From positions 124,001 through 188,000 of the forward strand of contig NZ_SCNL01000006.1 of NCBI RefSeq assembly GCF_005502745.1: 64,000 bases of DNA, in the 5' to 3' direction. This document shows positions 9,204 through 16,991 of the stretch, piece after piece (positions within the stretch are counted from its first letter, which is position 1; the number at the start of each line of letters is the position of its first letter). The DNA comes from Sphingomonas sp. 3P27F8 (GTDB taxonomy: Bacteria > Pseudomonadota > Alphaproteobacteria > Sphingomonadales > Sphingomonadaceae). The notes under the pieces were generated by a model. That model had not been told where the DNA came from, made no database searches, and saw only the letters and a program-made list of their open reading frames with translations. The position numbers were made by a program, and so were the translations under genes.

Positions 9204-9752
9204 TCAGCGCGTGGCGGCCGGCCCCAGCTCCTTGCGCATCCTCACCATTGGCACCGGCGCGCCACCGCGATCGTCGCTGATCGCCTCGATCGGGCGATAG
9301 CCGGCGGCCAGATATAATGGCTGTCCGCTCATCGTGGCCATAAGCTCCACCGCCTGGAAACCCGCCTCTGCCGCCGCGCGCTCGCAACGGGCGAGGATGA
9401 GCCGTCCGACGCCGCGTCGGGCGAAACCGGGATGGGTATACATCGCCCGCACCCGCGCTGCGTCGCGCGCCGGATCAAGCAGGCGCGGTTCGCGCAGCGA
9501 TCCGCTGTGATCTCCGCCATACAGCGTGGCGCGCCGGCTCCACCCGCCGCAGCCGGCAAGCACACCCGCCTCTTCCACGATAAAATAGGTTCGGTCGGCG
9601 ACGAGCTGCGTATCCAGTCCCATCACCGCCCGGCTCGCGACGATCTGCTCGCTGGAAAGGAAAGCGCGCTGCAACGTGTCGATCGCGTTCGCCATCAGGG
9701 CGCGCACCGCGGGCAGATCCTCCTCGAGGGCGAGGCGCAGGGCGAAGCTCAT
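9204..9752 (-). CDS. GNAT family N-acetyltransferase
   Basis: A 182-residue acyltransferase fold. The acetyl-CoA pyrophosphate loop HPGFARRGVGRLIL, the preceding RAMYTHP strand and LYLAAGYRPIE near the C-terminus are classic GNAT motifs. The substrate is unknown. The gene follows tsaC by nine bases on the same strand and is probably co-transcribed with it; whether that relates to function is unclear. It ends 16 bases from convergent msrA. Confidence 0.85.
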   Translation of the reverse strand: MSFALRLALEEDLPAVRALMANAIDTLQRAFLSSEQIVASRAVMGLDTQLVADRTYFIVEEAGVLAGCGGWSRRATLYGGDHSGSLREPRLLDPARDAARVRAMYTHPGFARRGVGRLILARCERAAAEAGFQAVELMATMSGQPLYLAAGYRPIEAISDDRGGAPVPMVRMRKELGPAATR

Positions 9753-9761
9753 CCCGGTCGC

Positions 9762-10679
9762 TCAGCGATGCGCGGCGCGGCGCAGACGGTCGTTGATCGC
9801 GGCGCCGATCCCGGCCTCCGGCACGGGCGCCACCGCGATCCGGGCGCGGCCGCTCGCATCGGCGCGATGCAGCGCATCGAATAGCCGCGCCGCCGCCTCC
9901 ACCGGATCGCCGGAGGCCGACAAGGTATCGTCCCCCGCCACCTCGCCGAAGCCGATCAGCCACTCGCCGGCCTCAGCCAAGGTCGCGTTGAGCCGCAGCG
10001 GCTTGGCCGGGGCATAATGGGTCGCCATCTGGCCCGGGGCGATGACCTTCCCGCCCGCGTCGGCCAGCGGCAAGCCCAAGTCCTCGCCGCTGATCGGGCC
10101 GGGGCGGAGAATGCGCTGGCCCATCACGATTGTCGATTCCACTCCGGCGGCACAAGCCCCATCATCGAGGATCAAAGGCACCCGATCGCCAAGGCTGGCC
10201 GCCACATGCGCCGCGCGGGTCGGGCTGATCGCATTGCTTGCGTTGGCGGAAGGTGCGGCGAGCGGCTTGCCCGTCGCCTCGAGCAGCGACCGGATCGCGC
10301 GATGCGCCGGGACACGCAGCGCAATCGTGCCGAGCCCGGCGGTAACGAGCGAGGCGATCCCGGCATCCGCGCGCGATGGCAGCACCAATGTCAGTGGCCC
10401 TGGCCACCAGCGCACCGCGAGCGCGCGCGCGGCATCGTCGAAAACCGCGATCCGCTCCGCTGCCGCAAGATCGAGAACGTGCACGATCAGCGGATTGAAG
10501 CTTGGCCGCCCCTTCGCGGCATAAATGCGCGCCACGCCCGCCGGGTTCGTCGCGTCGGCGGCGAGACCGTAAACCGTTTCGGTCGGCACGCCGACGACCC
10601 CGCCCCGCGCGATTTCGGCCGCAGCTTCCGCGATCGCCGCGGAACCGTAAGGTCTGACGCCGGGGTGTTGAGCAACCAT
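9762..10679 (-). CDS. tsaC: L-threonylcarbamoyladenylate synthase (Sua5/YrdC type)
   Basis: Makes threonylcarbamoyl-AMP from threonine, bicarbonate and ATP, the first step of t6A37 tRNA modification. The YrdC domain covers about residues 12-200 (TETVYGLAADA, KGRPSFNPLIVHV, PSANASNAISPT). Unlike the short E. coli TsaC, the 305-residue chain continues into a C-terminal Sua5 domain with HYAP near residue 221 and AINDRLRRAA at the end. Its start codon lies only 35 bases from the divergent acyl-CoA dehydrogenase start. Confidence 0.92.
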   Translation of the reverse strand: MVAQHPGVRPYGSAAIAEAAAEIARGGVVGVPTETVYGLAADATNPAGVARIYAAKGRPSFNPLIVHVLDLAAAERIAVFDDAARALAVRWWPGPLTLVLPSRADAGIASLVTAGLGTIALRVPAHRAIRSLLEATGKPLAAPSANASNAISPTRAAHVAASLGDRVPLILDDGACAAGVESTIVMGQRILRPGPISGEDLGLPLADAGGKVIAPGQMATHYAPAKPLRLNATLAEAGEWLIGFGEVAGDDTLSASGDPVEAAARLFDALHRADASGRARIAVAPVPEAGIGAAINDRLRRAAHR

Positions 10680-10714
10680 AGGGATTGGCTATAGCGGCGC
10701 GCGAGGAGATAGAA

Positions 10715-12409
10715 ATGCCCTTCACCGCGCCTACCGCCGAACAACGCTTCACCCTCGACCACATCGTCCGCCTCGATGAGCTGGCCTCGGCCGACAAATT
10801 CGCCGCCGCCTCGAACGATGTGATCGACGCGGTGCTTGAGGGGATCGGCCAGTTTGCCGCCGGCGAATGGGCGCCGCTCGCCCGTGCAGGCGATACGGTG
10901 GGTGCGAAATGGACGCCGGAAGGCGTGGTGATGCCGGCGGGCTATCCCGAAGCGTATCGCGCCTTCGTGGACGGTGGCTGGGGCACGATCGGCGCGCCGG
11001 AGGAGTTTGGCGGTCAGGGCCTGCCCTTCGCGATCCAGACAGCGGTGCTGGAAACGCTGGGGACCGCGAACATGGGCTTCGCGCTTTGCCCGATCCTGAC
11101 GGTCGGTGCGATCGAGGCGCTGACGCATCACGGCTCCCCGGAGCAGCAGGCCGCCTATCTCCCGCGCCTGACGACCGGCGAGTGGACCGGAACGATGAAC
11201 CTTACCGAGCCGCAGGCTGGCAGCGATGTCGGCGCGCTCAGGACGATGGCTACTCCTCGCGAAGACGGCGGGTGGTCGATCAAAGGGACGAAGATCTACA
11301 TCTCCTTCGGCGATCACGACATGGCGGACAATATCGTCCATCTCGTGCTCGCCCGCACGCCGGGTGCGCCGGAGGGGACGCGCGGCATATCGCTGTTCCT
11401 CGTGCCGAAATACCGGCTCGATGCCGATGGCAACCCGGGCGCGTTCAATGACGTCCGCGTCGTCTCGATCGAGCACAAGATGGGGCTGCATGCCTCGCCC
11501 ACCTGCGTGCTCTCCTTCGGCGATCACGACGATTGCATCGGTCATCTGATCGGGCCGGTGAACGGCGGGATGCGAGCGATGTTCACGATGATGAACAACG
11601 CCCGCCTCAACGTCGGCCTGCAAGGCGTGCAGGTGGCTGAAGGCGCGACGCAAAAGGCGGCCGACTATGCCCGCGAGCGGATCCAGGGCGTGCGCAACGG
11701 CCAGCCCACCGCGATCATCGAATTTCCCGACGTGCGCCGGATGCTGATGCGGATGAAGGCGCAGACGCTCGCTGCGCGCGCGCTCGTCTATTACGCCGCA
11801 GGTCAGGTCGATCGTGCCGGGCTGGGCGATACGGCGGCGAAGGACCGGCTGGAACTCGTCACTCCGCTCGCAAAAGCGCACGCCACCGACATCGGCAATG
11901 AAGTGGCCAGCCTGGGCGTGCAGATCCACGGCGGCATGGGCTTCATCGAGGAAACCGGCGCCGCGCAATATTTCCGCGAGGCGCGCATCACCCCGATCTA
12001 CGAGGGAACGAACGGCATCCAGGCCGCCGATCTGGTCGGGCGAAAGCTGGCCTTGTCGAACGGCGGCGCCTTCGCCAGCCTCATTGCCGACATTCGCGCG
12101 GAGGCGGAAGATGCCCGCCTCATCGCGCTGGTCAATGCCTGCGAGGCGATCGGTCGGCGGCTTCAGACCGCCGATGCCGACGATCGGCTGGCGGCAAGCT
12201 ACCCCTTCCTCACCATGCTGTCGATTGCGACATCGGGGTGGCTGGTCGAGCGGCTGGCCCGCAAAAGCGCGGATGATGCGCCGGGCCGAACGCGCCGCGC
12301 TATCGCCGATTTCTACGTCGCGCAGATCGTACCTGAAGCAACCGGTCTGATCGCGGCCGCCGAAGCGGACGCACGCGCGCTGTACGCGCTGGACGCGACC
12401 GCTTTCTGA
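10715..12409 (+). CDS. acyl-CoA dehydrogenase with C-terminal extension
   Basis: FAD-dependent acyl-CoA dehydrogenase of 564 residues, longer than the roughly 380-residue classical enzymes and resembling the DmdC/FadE-like long group. MNLTEPQAGSD is the FAD/substrate motif in the middle domain; GVQIHGGMGFIEE and the YEGTNGIQA region near the C-terminal helical domain follow, with the catalytic Glu expected in YEGTN. The ATG at 10715 has AGGAG seven bases upstream and is preferred to 10685. It is probably involved in beta-oxidation or degradation of an unusual acyl-CoA; chain-length preference is not visible. Confidence 0.9.
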   Translation: MPFTAPTAEQRFTLDHIVRLDELASADKFAAASNDVIDAVLEGIGQFAAGEWAPLARAGDTVGAKWTPEGVVMPAGYPEAYRAFVDGGWGTIGAPEEFGGQGLPFAIQTAVLETLGTANMGFALCPILTVGAIEALTHHGSPEQQAAYLPRLTTGEWTGTMNLTEPQAGSDVGALRTMATPREDGGWSIKGTKIYISFGDHDMADNIVHLVLARTPGAPEGTRGISLFLVPKYRLDADGNPGAFNDVRVVSIEHKMGLHASPTCVLSFGDHDDCIGHLIGPVNGGMRAMFTMMNNARLNVGLQGVQVAEGATQKAADYARERIQGVRNGQPTAIIEFPDVRRMLMRMKAQTLAARALVYYAAGQVDRAGLGDTAAKDRLELVTPLAKAHATDIGNEVASLGVQIHGGMGFIEETGAAQYFREARITPIYEGTNGIQAADLVGRKLALSNGGAFASLIADIRAEAEDARLIALVNACEAIGRRLQTADADDRLAASYPFLTMLSIATSGWLVERLARKSADDAPGRTRRAIADFYVAQIVPEATGLIAAAEADARALYALDATAF

Positions 12410-12432
12410 ATAACGCGTCGTTCAGCCGATCC

Positions 12433-13206
12433 GTGCGTTATGGCGCGGTGAACTGGACGATCGCCGCGCCGGAAAACCGCTCCCGCCTCGTCGCCGCTTT
12501 GGCGGCGGCGAGCGTGCAGCTATTGCTGATCTGGCTGCTGGTGACGGGCCTGACGGTGCATATCCCGCGCGTGATCGAGCGGAGCATGGCCGTCTTCGGC
12601 GTATTGCCTGAACCACCACCGCCGCCGCCTGAACGCGTCCCCCCGCCGCCACGCCATCACAGCGCCGCAAAGGGCAGCCCTTCGCCGCCGAATCTGCGCT
12701 CCCAGGCCACGCCCGTCGCCGCGCCGACCCCGGTGATCCAGATCCCCGTTCCGCCGGTGATGGTAACCGCGCCAAAGCCTTTTGTCGGCGCGCAGGCGAC
12801 TACTGGCGCCAGCGACGTCGCCGGTCCCGGCACGGGCGCAGGCGGCCAAGGCAACGGCTATGGCGGCGGCGGCGATGGCGACGGCGGCACTGGCCCACGC
12901 TGGCGGAGCGGTCGGCTAAAGGATTCCGATTATCCTCCCGATGCGGGTCGCGCCGGCGTCAATGGCACGGTCGCGGTGCGTTATCTGGTCGACGCCACCG
13001 GCCATGTCACCGAATGCGATGTCACCCGCACGAGCGGCAGCCGCGCGCTGGACGATACCACCTGTGCCCTGATCCAGAAGCGCTTCCGCTTCTCCCCCGC
13101 GCGCGATGGACGCGGAAAGCCGGTGCCGGCGTGGATTGTCGAAAATCATAGCTGGGTGATCGAACGCGATCCGACGCCGCCGGATGAGGAGGAGCGAAAA
13201 CCGTGA
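12433..13206 (+). CDS. energy transducer TonB (orphan)
   Basis: TonB-family protein of 257 residues that links inner-membrane proton-motive force to outer-membrane receptors. A single transmembrane anchor lies at about residues 20-42, then a proline-rich periplasmic stretch (about 60-120), a glycine-rich hinge (about 133-155), and a C-terminal TonB domain with GTVAVRYLVDATG and ALIQKRFRFSPAR. The start is GTG at 12433 without an obvious ribosome site; GTG 12448 is an alternative. No exbB/exbD is adjacent, so it must share them with another locus. Confidence 0.85.
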   Translation: MRYGAVNWTIAAPENRSRLVAALAAASVQLLLIWLLVTGLTVHIPRVIERSMAVFGVLPEPPPPPPERVPPPPRHHSAAKGSPSPPNLRSQATPVAAPTPVIQIPVPPVMVTAPKPFVGAQATTGASDVAGPGTGAGGQGNGYGGGGDGDGGTGPRWRSGRLKDSDYPPDAGRAGVNGTVAVRYLVDATGHVTECDVTRTSGSRALDDTTCALIQKRFRFSPARDGRGKPVPAWIVENHSWVIERDPTPPDEEERKP

Positions 13207-13292
13207 ATTCCTCGTCCGGCGGAAAATCGATCGGATCGGCTCGCCGGGACTGAGCGGCAAGCCCTATCGTCTGGTCCCTCGTGGGAGAGGTA

Positions 13293-13311
13293 GCGACCGG
13301 CCGCCGGTCGC
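13293..13311. terminator. hairpin between convergent tonB and GntR genes
   Basis: GCGACCGG, a 3-base loop and CCGGTCGC form a perfect 8-base stem in the 122-base gap between two convergent genes. Location suits a bidirectional terminator, but neither side has a T tract. Confidence 0.35.
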
Positions 13312-13328
13312 CACGCCTGACGGAACGC

Positions 13329-13682
13329 CTATGCCCGCTCCGCCATCAGATCGCCAATGTCGAGCCCCAGCAGCTCGATATGCTCCCTGATACGAGGCCA
13401 GTGGTTCTGCACGAACGAATCCCGCTCAGCGACGCGCAGGCGCTCCCCCGCGCCCGGCAGGACGAACATCCCCACCCCGCGCCGCACCTCGACATAGCCA
13501 CCGTCCTGAAAGCTCTGATAGGCCTTTGCGACCGTCAGCGGGTTCGCGCCGTGCTCGGCAGCGAGTGCGCGGACTGAGGGAAGCTGGTCGCCCGCACGGA
13601 AATCTCCGCGCAGGATACTGGCAGCGATCGTCGCGCGCAGGCGAATATAGACCGGGCTGTCCTCGTTGCTTAACGCTGTCAT
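13329..13682 (-). CDS. GntR-family regulator, short YtrA type
   Basis: A 117-residue GntR protein. The winged HTH fills residues about 12-78, with LPSVRALAAEHGANPLTVAK as the recognition region and GYVEVRRGVGMFVL as the wing; only about 40 residues follow. This length and lack of a large effector domain define the YtrA subgroup, which usually controls a neighbouring ABC transporter. No such transporter is adjacent here, so the target is unknown. A short inverted repeat directly at the start codon suggests autorepression. Confidence 0.88.
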   Translation of the reverse strand: MTALSNEDSPVYIRLRATIAASILRGDFRAGDQLPSVRALAAEHGANPLTVAKAYQSFQDGGYVEVRRGVGMFVLPGAGERLRVAERDSFVQNHWPRIREHIELLGLDIGDLMAERA

Positions 13683-13699
13683 GCTGCCTTAATACAGCA
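13682..13699 (-). promoter_or_regulatory. inverted repeat at the GntR start codon
   Basis: TGCTG and CAGCA flank an 8-base spacer that contains an AT-rich TATTAA on the coding strand. The repeat touches the GntR start codon, so a bound dimer would cover the presumed -10 region and the translation start. It is a candidate autoregulatory operator; the half sites are only 5 bases. Confidence 0.35.
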
Positions 13700-13719
13700 A
13701 GTGAGGCAAAAAGCGAGTC

Positions 13720-14298
13720 CTAACCCCGCCAGTGGCTGATGACGGCGGCGGGATCGGGGCGCGGCCGCTCTTCCAGCGGCTTGCCCGGCGTACCGATGAA
13801 GACGAACCCCGCGATCCGCTCCGGCGCGGTGCCGAAAGCATCGCGCACCTGATCGGAGAAAGCCGCCCAGCCGGTCAGCCAGCCAGCGGCAAAGCCCATG
13901 GCGTGCGCGGCGTGAAGCAGGTTCATGCATGCCGCCCCGGCCGAAAGTTCCTGCTCCCAAAGCGGGATGGCGCTCTCCATGCGCGGCGACGAGAGTATCA
14001 CCACCAGCGCGGGCGCCTGCGCGGCGAACTGCTCCAGCGCATCGATCTCGATCCGTTTCGCCTCGGGCCGCTCGGCGCGATACGCATCGGTGATGACACG
14101 CGCGAGCGCAGCGCGCTGGTCCGCCGCGACGATGACGAAGCGCCATGGCGCGAGCTTGCCGTGATCGGGCGTACGCGCGGCGATGACGCACATCTCCTCA
14201 AGCTGCGCGCGATCAGGGCCGGGCGCGACGAGAGCACGCGGCTTCCCGGATCGGCGGGTCGCGAGCAGTGAAAGCGGCGTGGAGCGATCGTTGAACAT
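13720..14298 (-). CDS. nitroreductase family protein (YdjA-like)
   Basis: FMN-dependent nitroreductase-like oxidoreductase of 192 residues. TPLSLLATRRSGKPR at the N-terminus, ARTPDHGKLAPWRFVIV (FMN ring region) and GWLTGWAAFSD are typical of the short YdjA group. Of two nearby ATGs, 14298 is chosen because GAGG is eight bases upstream of it but only two from the other. It follows the POT gene divergently and has a 37-base gap to the GntR gene on the same strand. Physiological substrate unknown. Confidence 0.88.
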   Translation of the reverse strand: MFNDRSTPLSLLATRRSGKPRALVAPGPDRAQLEEMCVIAARTPDHGKLAPWRFVIVAADQRAALARVITDAYRAERPEAKRIEIDALEQFAAQAPALVVILSSPRMESAIPLWEQELSAGAACMNLLHAAHAMGFAAGWLTGWAAFSDQVRDAFGTAPERIAGFVFIGTPGKPLEERPRPDPAAVISHWRG

Positions 14299-14392
14299 CA
14301 CCATCGCCTCTAACCACCTCACGCGGATATTTACAGTGCGCGCTTTCCCGCTAGTTTCCGCTGCAACGAAATTTCCAGGGAAGTTAGCGCAA

Positions 14393-16204
14393 ATGGTGGA
14401 CACCCCGACGGCGGATACGCCGCGCGAGCCGGACATCTCTCATGTCAATCCGGCTGCGGAGGGAACATGGTTCGGCCATCCGAAGCCTTTGTTCTGGCTG
14501 TTCGGCACCGAAATGTGGGAGCGTTTCGGCTATTATGGGATGCGGGCGCTGCTGACGCTCTACCTCACCAAGCATTTCGTGCTTGGCGATCGCGCCTCCA
14601 CGGGCCTCTACGGCGGATATACCGCTCTGGTCTATCTCACCCCACTGGTCGGCGGGCTGCTGGCCGATCAGTATCTCGGCTCGAAGCGCGCGGTGCGCTT
14701 CGGCGCGCTGATGATGGCCGTGGGCTATTTCACCCTCGCCTTCGGCGGATCGCCCGCCAAACCGTATCAGATCATCGACGGCCAACGTTACGAGGTGGTC
14801 GTGGAGAATTTCCGCGACGCACCGTCCAGCGCTCCTAACGAGTCGCGCCACCTTATCTACGGTGGGCAGAAGCTGACGATGCACGGCAACGATGATGGCA
14901 GCCTGTCGCTCAACGCGGCGGATGGCCATGAGGTGCGCCGCGTTCCAGCCGGCAGCTTCACCGAAGCGGCTGACCGGAGCCCGATGGTGATGGTCGTCCT
15001 GCTGCTCGCGCTGTCGCTGGTGTCGGTCGGCAACGGCTTCTTCAAACCCAATATATCGACGATGGTCGGCGAGCTCTACACAAAGGGCGATCGCCGCCGC
15101 GACGCGGGCTTCACCATCTTCTACATGGGGATCAACACCGGATCGATCCTCGGCCAGTTCCTGTGCGCCGCGTTCGCCGATACGATCGGCTGGCCCGCCG
15201 GGCTCGGCCTCGCCGGAGTCGCGATGGTGATTTCGTTCCTCATGATTACCTTCCATGGCGGCCGGCTTGACGCTTATGGCAATCCGCCGAAGCGCGAAGG
15301 GCCCGATCGCGCCATCCTGATCTACGCCCTCGCGATCCTCGCGGTGCCGATGTTCTATTTCCTGTTCCAGAATCTGATGACTACCGAGGCGGCCGCGCCC
15401 GGCGCTGGCTTCATCGGCTATCTCGCCACGCTGCCGCTGATGGGAAAGTTGCTGTTCGGCACTTTCCTCGTCTCGGTGCCGGCGATCCTCATCTGGTCGT
15501 TCGCGAAGGGCAGCCGGAAGGAGGGTGAGATGATGCTCGCCGCGATGGTGCTGATCGTCTTCAACGTGGTGTTCTGGACGCTGTTTGAACAGGCCGGATC
15601 GAGCCTCACGCTGTTCGCCGACCGCAACACCGACCGCAGTGTGTTCGGCCTGTTCACGCTTTCGGCCCCGCAGACGCAGAACTTCAACCCCGTCTCGATC
15701 GTGCTGCTCGCGCCGGTGATGAGCGCCCTGTGGGGCTGGCTGTCGCGGCGCGGGCGCGAGCCTTCGATCCCGATCAAGTTCGCGATCGCGCTCATGGGCG
15801 TCGGCGGCGGTTTTCTGTTCCTCGTATGGGGCGCATCCTTCGCGGGGCCGGATTTCAAGGTCGGCCTGTGGTGGCTCGGCGGGCTTTATGTGATCCATTC
15901 GCTCGCCGAACTGTGCATCTCGCCGGTCGGCCTCAGCATGATTACCAAATTGTCGATCGCGCGTGTCGTGGGGTTGATGATGGGCGTGTGGTTCCTTTCG
16001 ATCTCGGTGGCGCAATATGTCGCGGGCGTGGTGGCGCAGTTCGCCAGCGTGGAAACCGTTGGCGGCCAGGTCACCAACCTCAAGGTCAGCCTGGACACCT
16101 ACACGCACACGTTCACCACGATCGCACTGATCGCGATCGGACTTGGCATTCTGCTGTTCCTGCTTTCGTGGCCGCTCAAGAAGTGGATGCACGGCGTGCA
16201 ATAG
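14393..16204 (+). CDS. POT family proton-dependent di/tripeptide transporter
   Basis: Major-facilitator peptide importer of 603 residues driven by protons. The signature ExxER is present in FGTEMWERFGYYGM near residue 45, followed by multiple transmembrane helices; FFKPNISTMVGELY is the second POT signature. Between early helices there is a hydrophilic insert of about 75 residues (roughly 126-200) that should be periplasmic and is not part of the transport core. The ATG at 14393 is preferred because TM1 begins shortly after it. The downstream NnrU gene follows by 22 bases, suggesting an operon. Confidence 0.9.
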   Translation: MVDTPTADTPREPDISHVNPAAEGTWFGHPKPLFWLFGTEMWERFGYYGMRALLTLYLTKHFVLGDRASTGLYGGYTALVYLTPLVGGLLADQYLGSKRAVRFGALMMAVGYFTLAFGGSPAKPYQIIDGQRYEVVVENFRDAPSSAPNESRHLIYGGQKLTMHGNDDGSLSLNAADGHEVRRVPAGSFTEAADRSPMVMVVLLLALSLVSVGNGFFKPNISTMVGELYTKGDRRRDAGFTIFYMGINTGSILGQFLCAAFADTIGWPAGLGLAGVAMVISFLMITFHGGRLDAYGNPPKREGPDRAILIYALAILAVPMFYFLFQNLMTTEAAAPGAGFIGYLATLPLMGKLLFGTFLVSVPAILIWSFAKGSRKEGEMMLAAMVLIVFNVVFWTLFEQAGSSLTLFADRNTDRSVFGLFTLSAPQTQNFNPVSIVLLAPVMSALWGWLSRRGREPSIPIKFAIALMGVGGGFLFLVWGASFAGPDFKVGLWWLGGLYVIHSLAELCISPVGLSMITKLSIARVVGLMMGVWFLSISVAQYVAGVVAQFASVETVGGQVTNLKVSLDTYTHTFTTIALIAIGLGILLFLLSWPLKKWMHGVQ

Positions 16205-16226
16205 GCTTCAACAACAGGAGGGATTG

Positions 16227-16907
16227 ATGGACAATGTAGCGGTGGCTGCGGCCGCCTTCGTGGGAAGTCATTTCCTTCTGTCGCACCCGTTGCGCGCCCC
16301 GATCGCCGCGCGGATCGGTGAGCGTGGCTTTCTCGGCATCTACAGCGTTGTCGCCTTCGCGACATTGATCTGGCTGGCACTCGCCTATCGCACGGCGCCG
16401 ACCGGGCCATTGCTGTGGCCGGCGAGCGATGCGATCTGGGTGATCGCGAGCCTGGTGATGCTCGCCGCGAGCGTATTGCTGATGGGCTCGCTGATCCGCA
16501 ATCCGGCAATGCCCGAGGCAAAGACCGACACCGTGCCAGTCGCGCGCGGCGTATTCGCGATCACGCGCCACCCGATGATGTGGGCATTCGCGTTATGGGG
16601 CGTGGTTCACATCCTGGTTTATCCGGAGCGCTCGAACATCATCGTCGCGGTCGCGATCATCACGCTGGCACTTGTCGGTGCCGCGATGCAGGATCGCAAG
16701 AAGGAGGCGCTGCAGCCCGAGTTCTGGCGCGAATGGGAACGGCGCACGAGCTATTGGCCGTTTGCCGCCATCGCCTCCGGCCGGGCGAAGCTGGGTGGCC
16801 TCGGCACACACGCACTCATCGGTGGCCTTGTCGTCTGGCTTTTTGCGACCTGGGCGCATATTCCGCTTTCGGGATGGCGCGCCGGCATCTGGCACTGGAT
16901 AAGCTGA
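16227..16907 (+). CDS. NnrU family membrane protein
   Basis: Integral membrane protein of 226 residues with about six hydrophobic helices. The segment ITRHPMMWAFALWGVVH is typical of NnrU and related isoprenylcysteine methyltransferase-like proteins. NnrU was named from denitrification regions, but many NnrU homologues occur without denitrification genes, as here. The ATG at 16227 has GGAGGG five bases before it. It probably sits in one transcript with the upstream peptide transporter. Molecular function is not established. Confidence 0.8.
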   Translation: MDNVAVAAAAFVGSHFLLSHPLRAPIAARIGERGFLGIYSVVAFATLIWLALAYRTAPTGPLLWPASDAIWVIASLVMLAASVLLMGSLIRNPAMPEAKTDTVPVARGVFAITRHPMMWAFALWGVVHILVYPERSNIIVAVAIITLALVGAAMQDRKKEALQPEFWREWERRTSYWPFAAIASGRAKLGGLGTHALIGGLVVWLFATWAHIPLSGWRAGIWHWIS

Positions 16908-16930
16908 CACCGGCGGGCATAGCGATTGCG

Positions 16931-16954
16931 CATGGAAAGCTGGGTTTTTCCATG
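16931..16954. promoter_or_regulatory. perfect inverted repeat before the acyl-CoA ligase gene
   Basis: CATGGAAA, 8 bases, TTTCCATG. It lies in the 84-base gap between NnrU and the acyl-CoA ligase, 38 bases before the ligase start. It could be an operator (for example of a TetR/FadR-like lipid regulator) or an RNA hairpin; nothing in the window identifies the binding protein. Confidence 0.4.
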
Positions 16955-16991
16955 GTGGTCGCGAAATGATAAACGGGGAGAGAGGGTGTAG

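Noticed and set aside
12433..13206. TonB as part of an iron-uptake operon
   Set aside because: No exbB, exbD or TonB-dependent receptor is adjacent; upstream is an acyl-CoA dehydrogenase and downstream a convergent GntR.
14384..16201. 605-codon minus-strand open frame opposite the POT transporter
   Set aside because: Charged repetitive composition, antisense to a clear 12-helix transporter.
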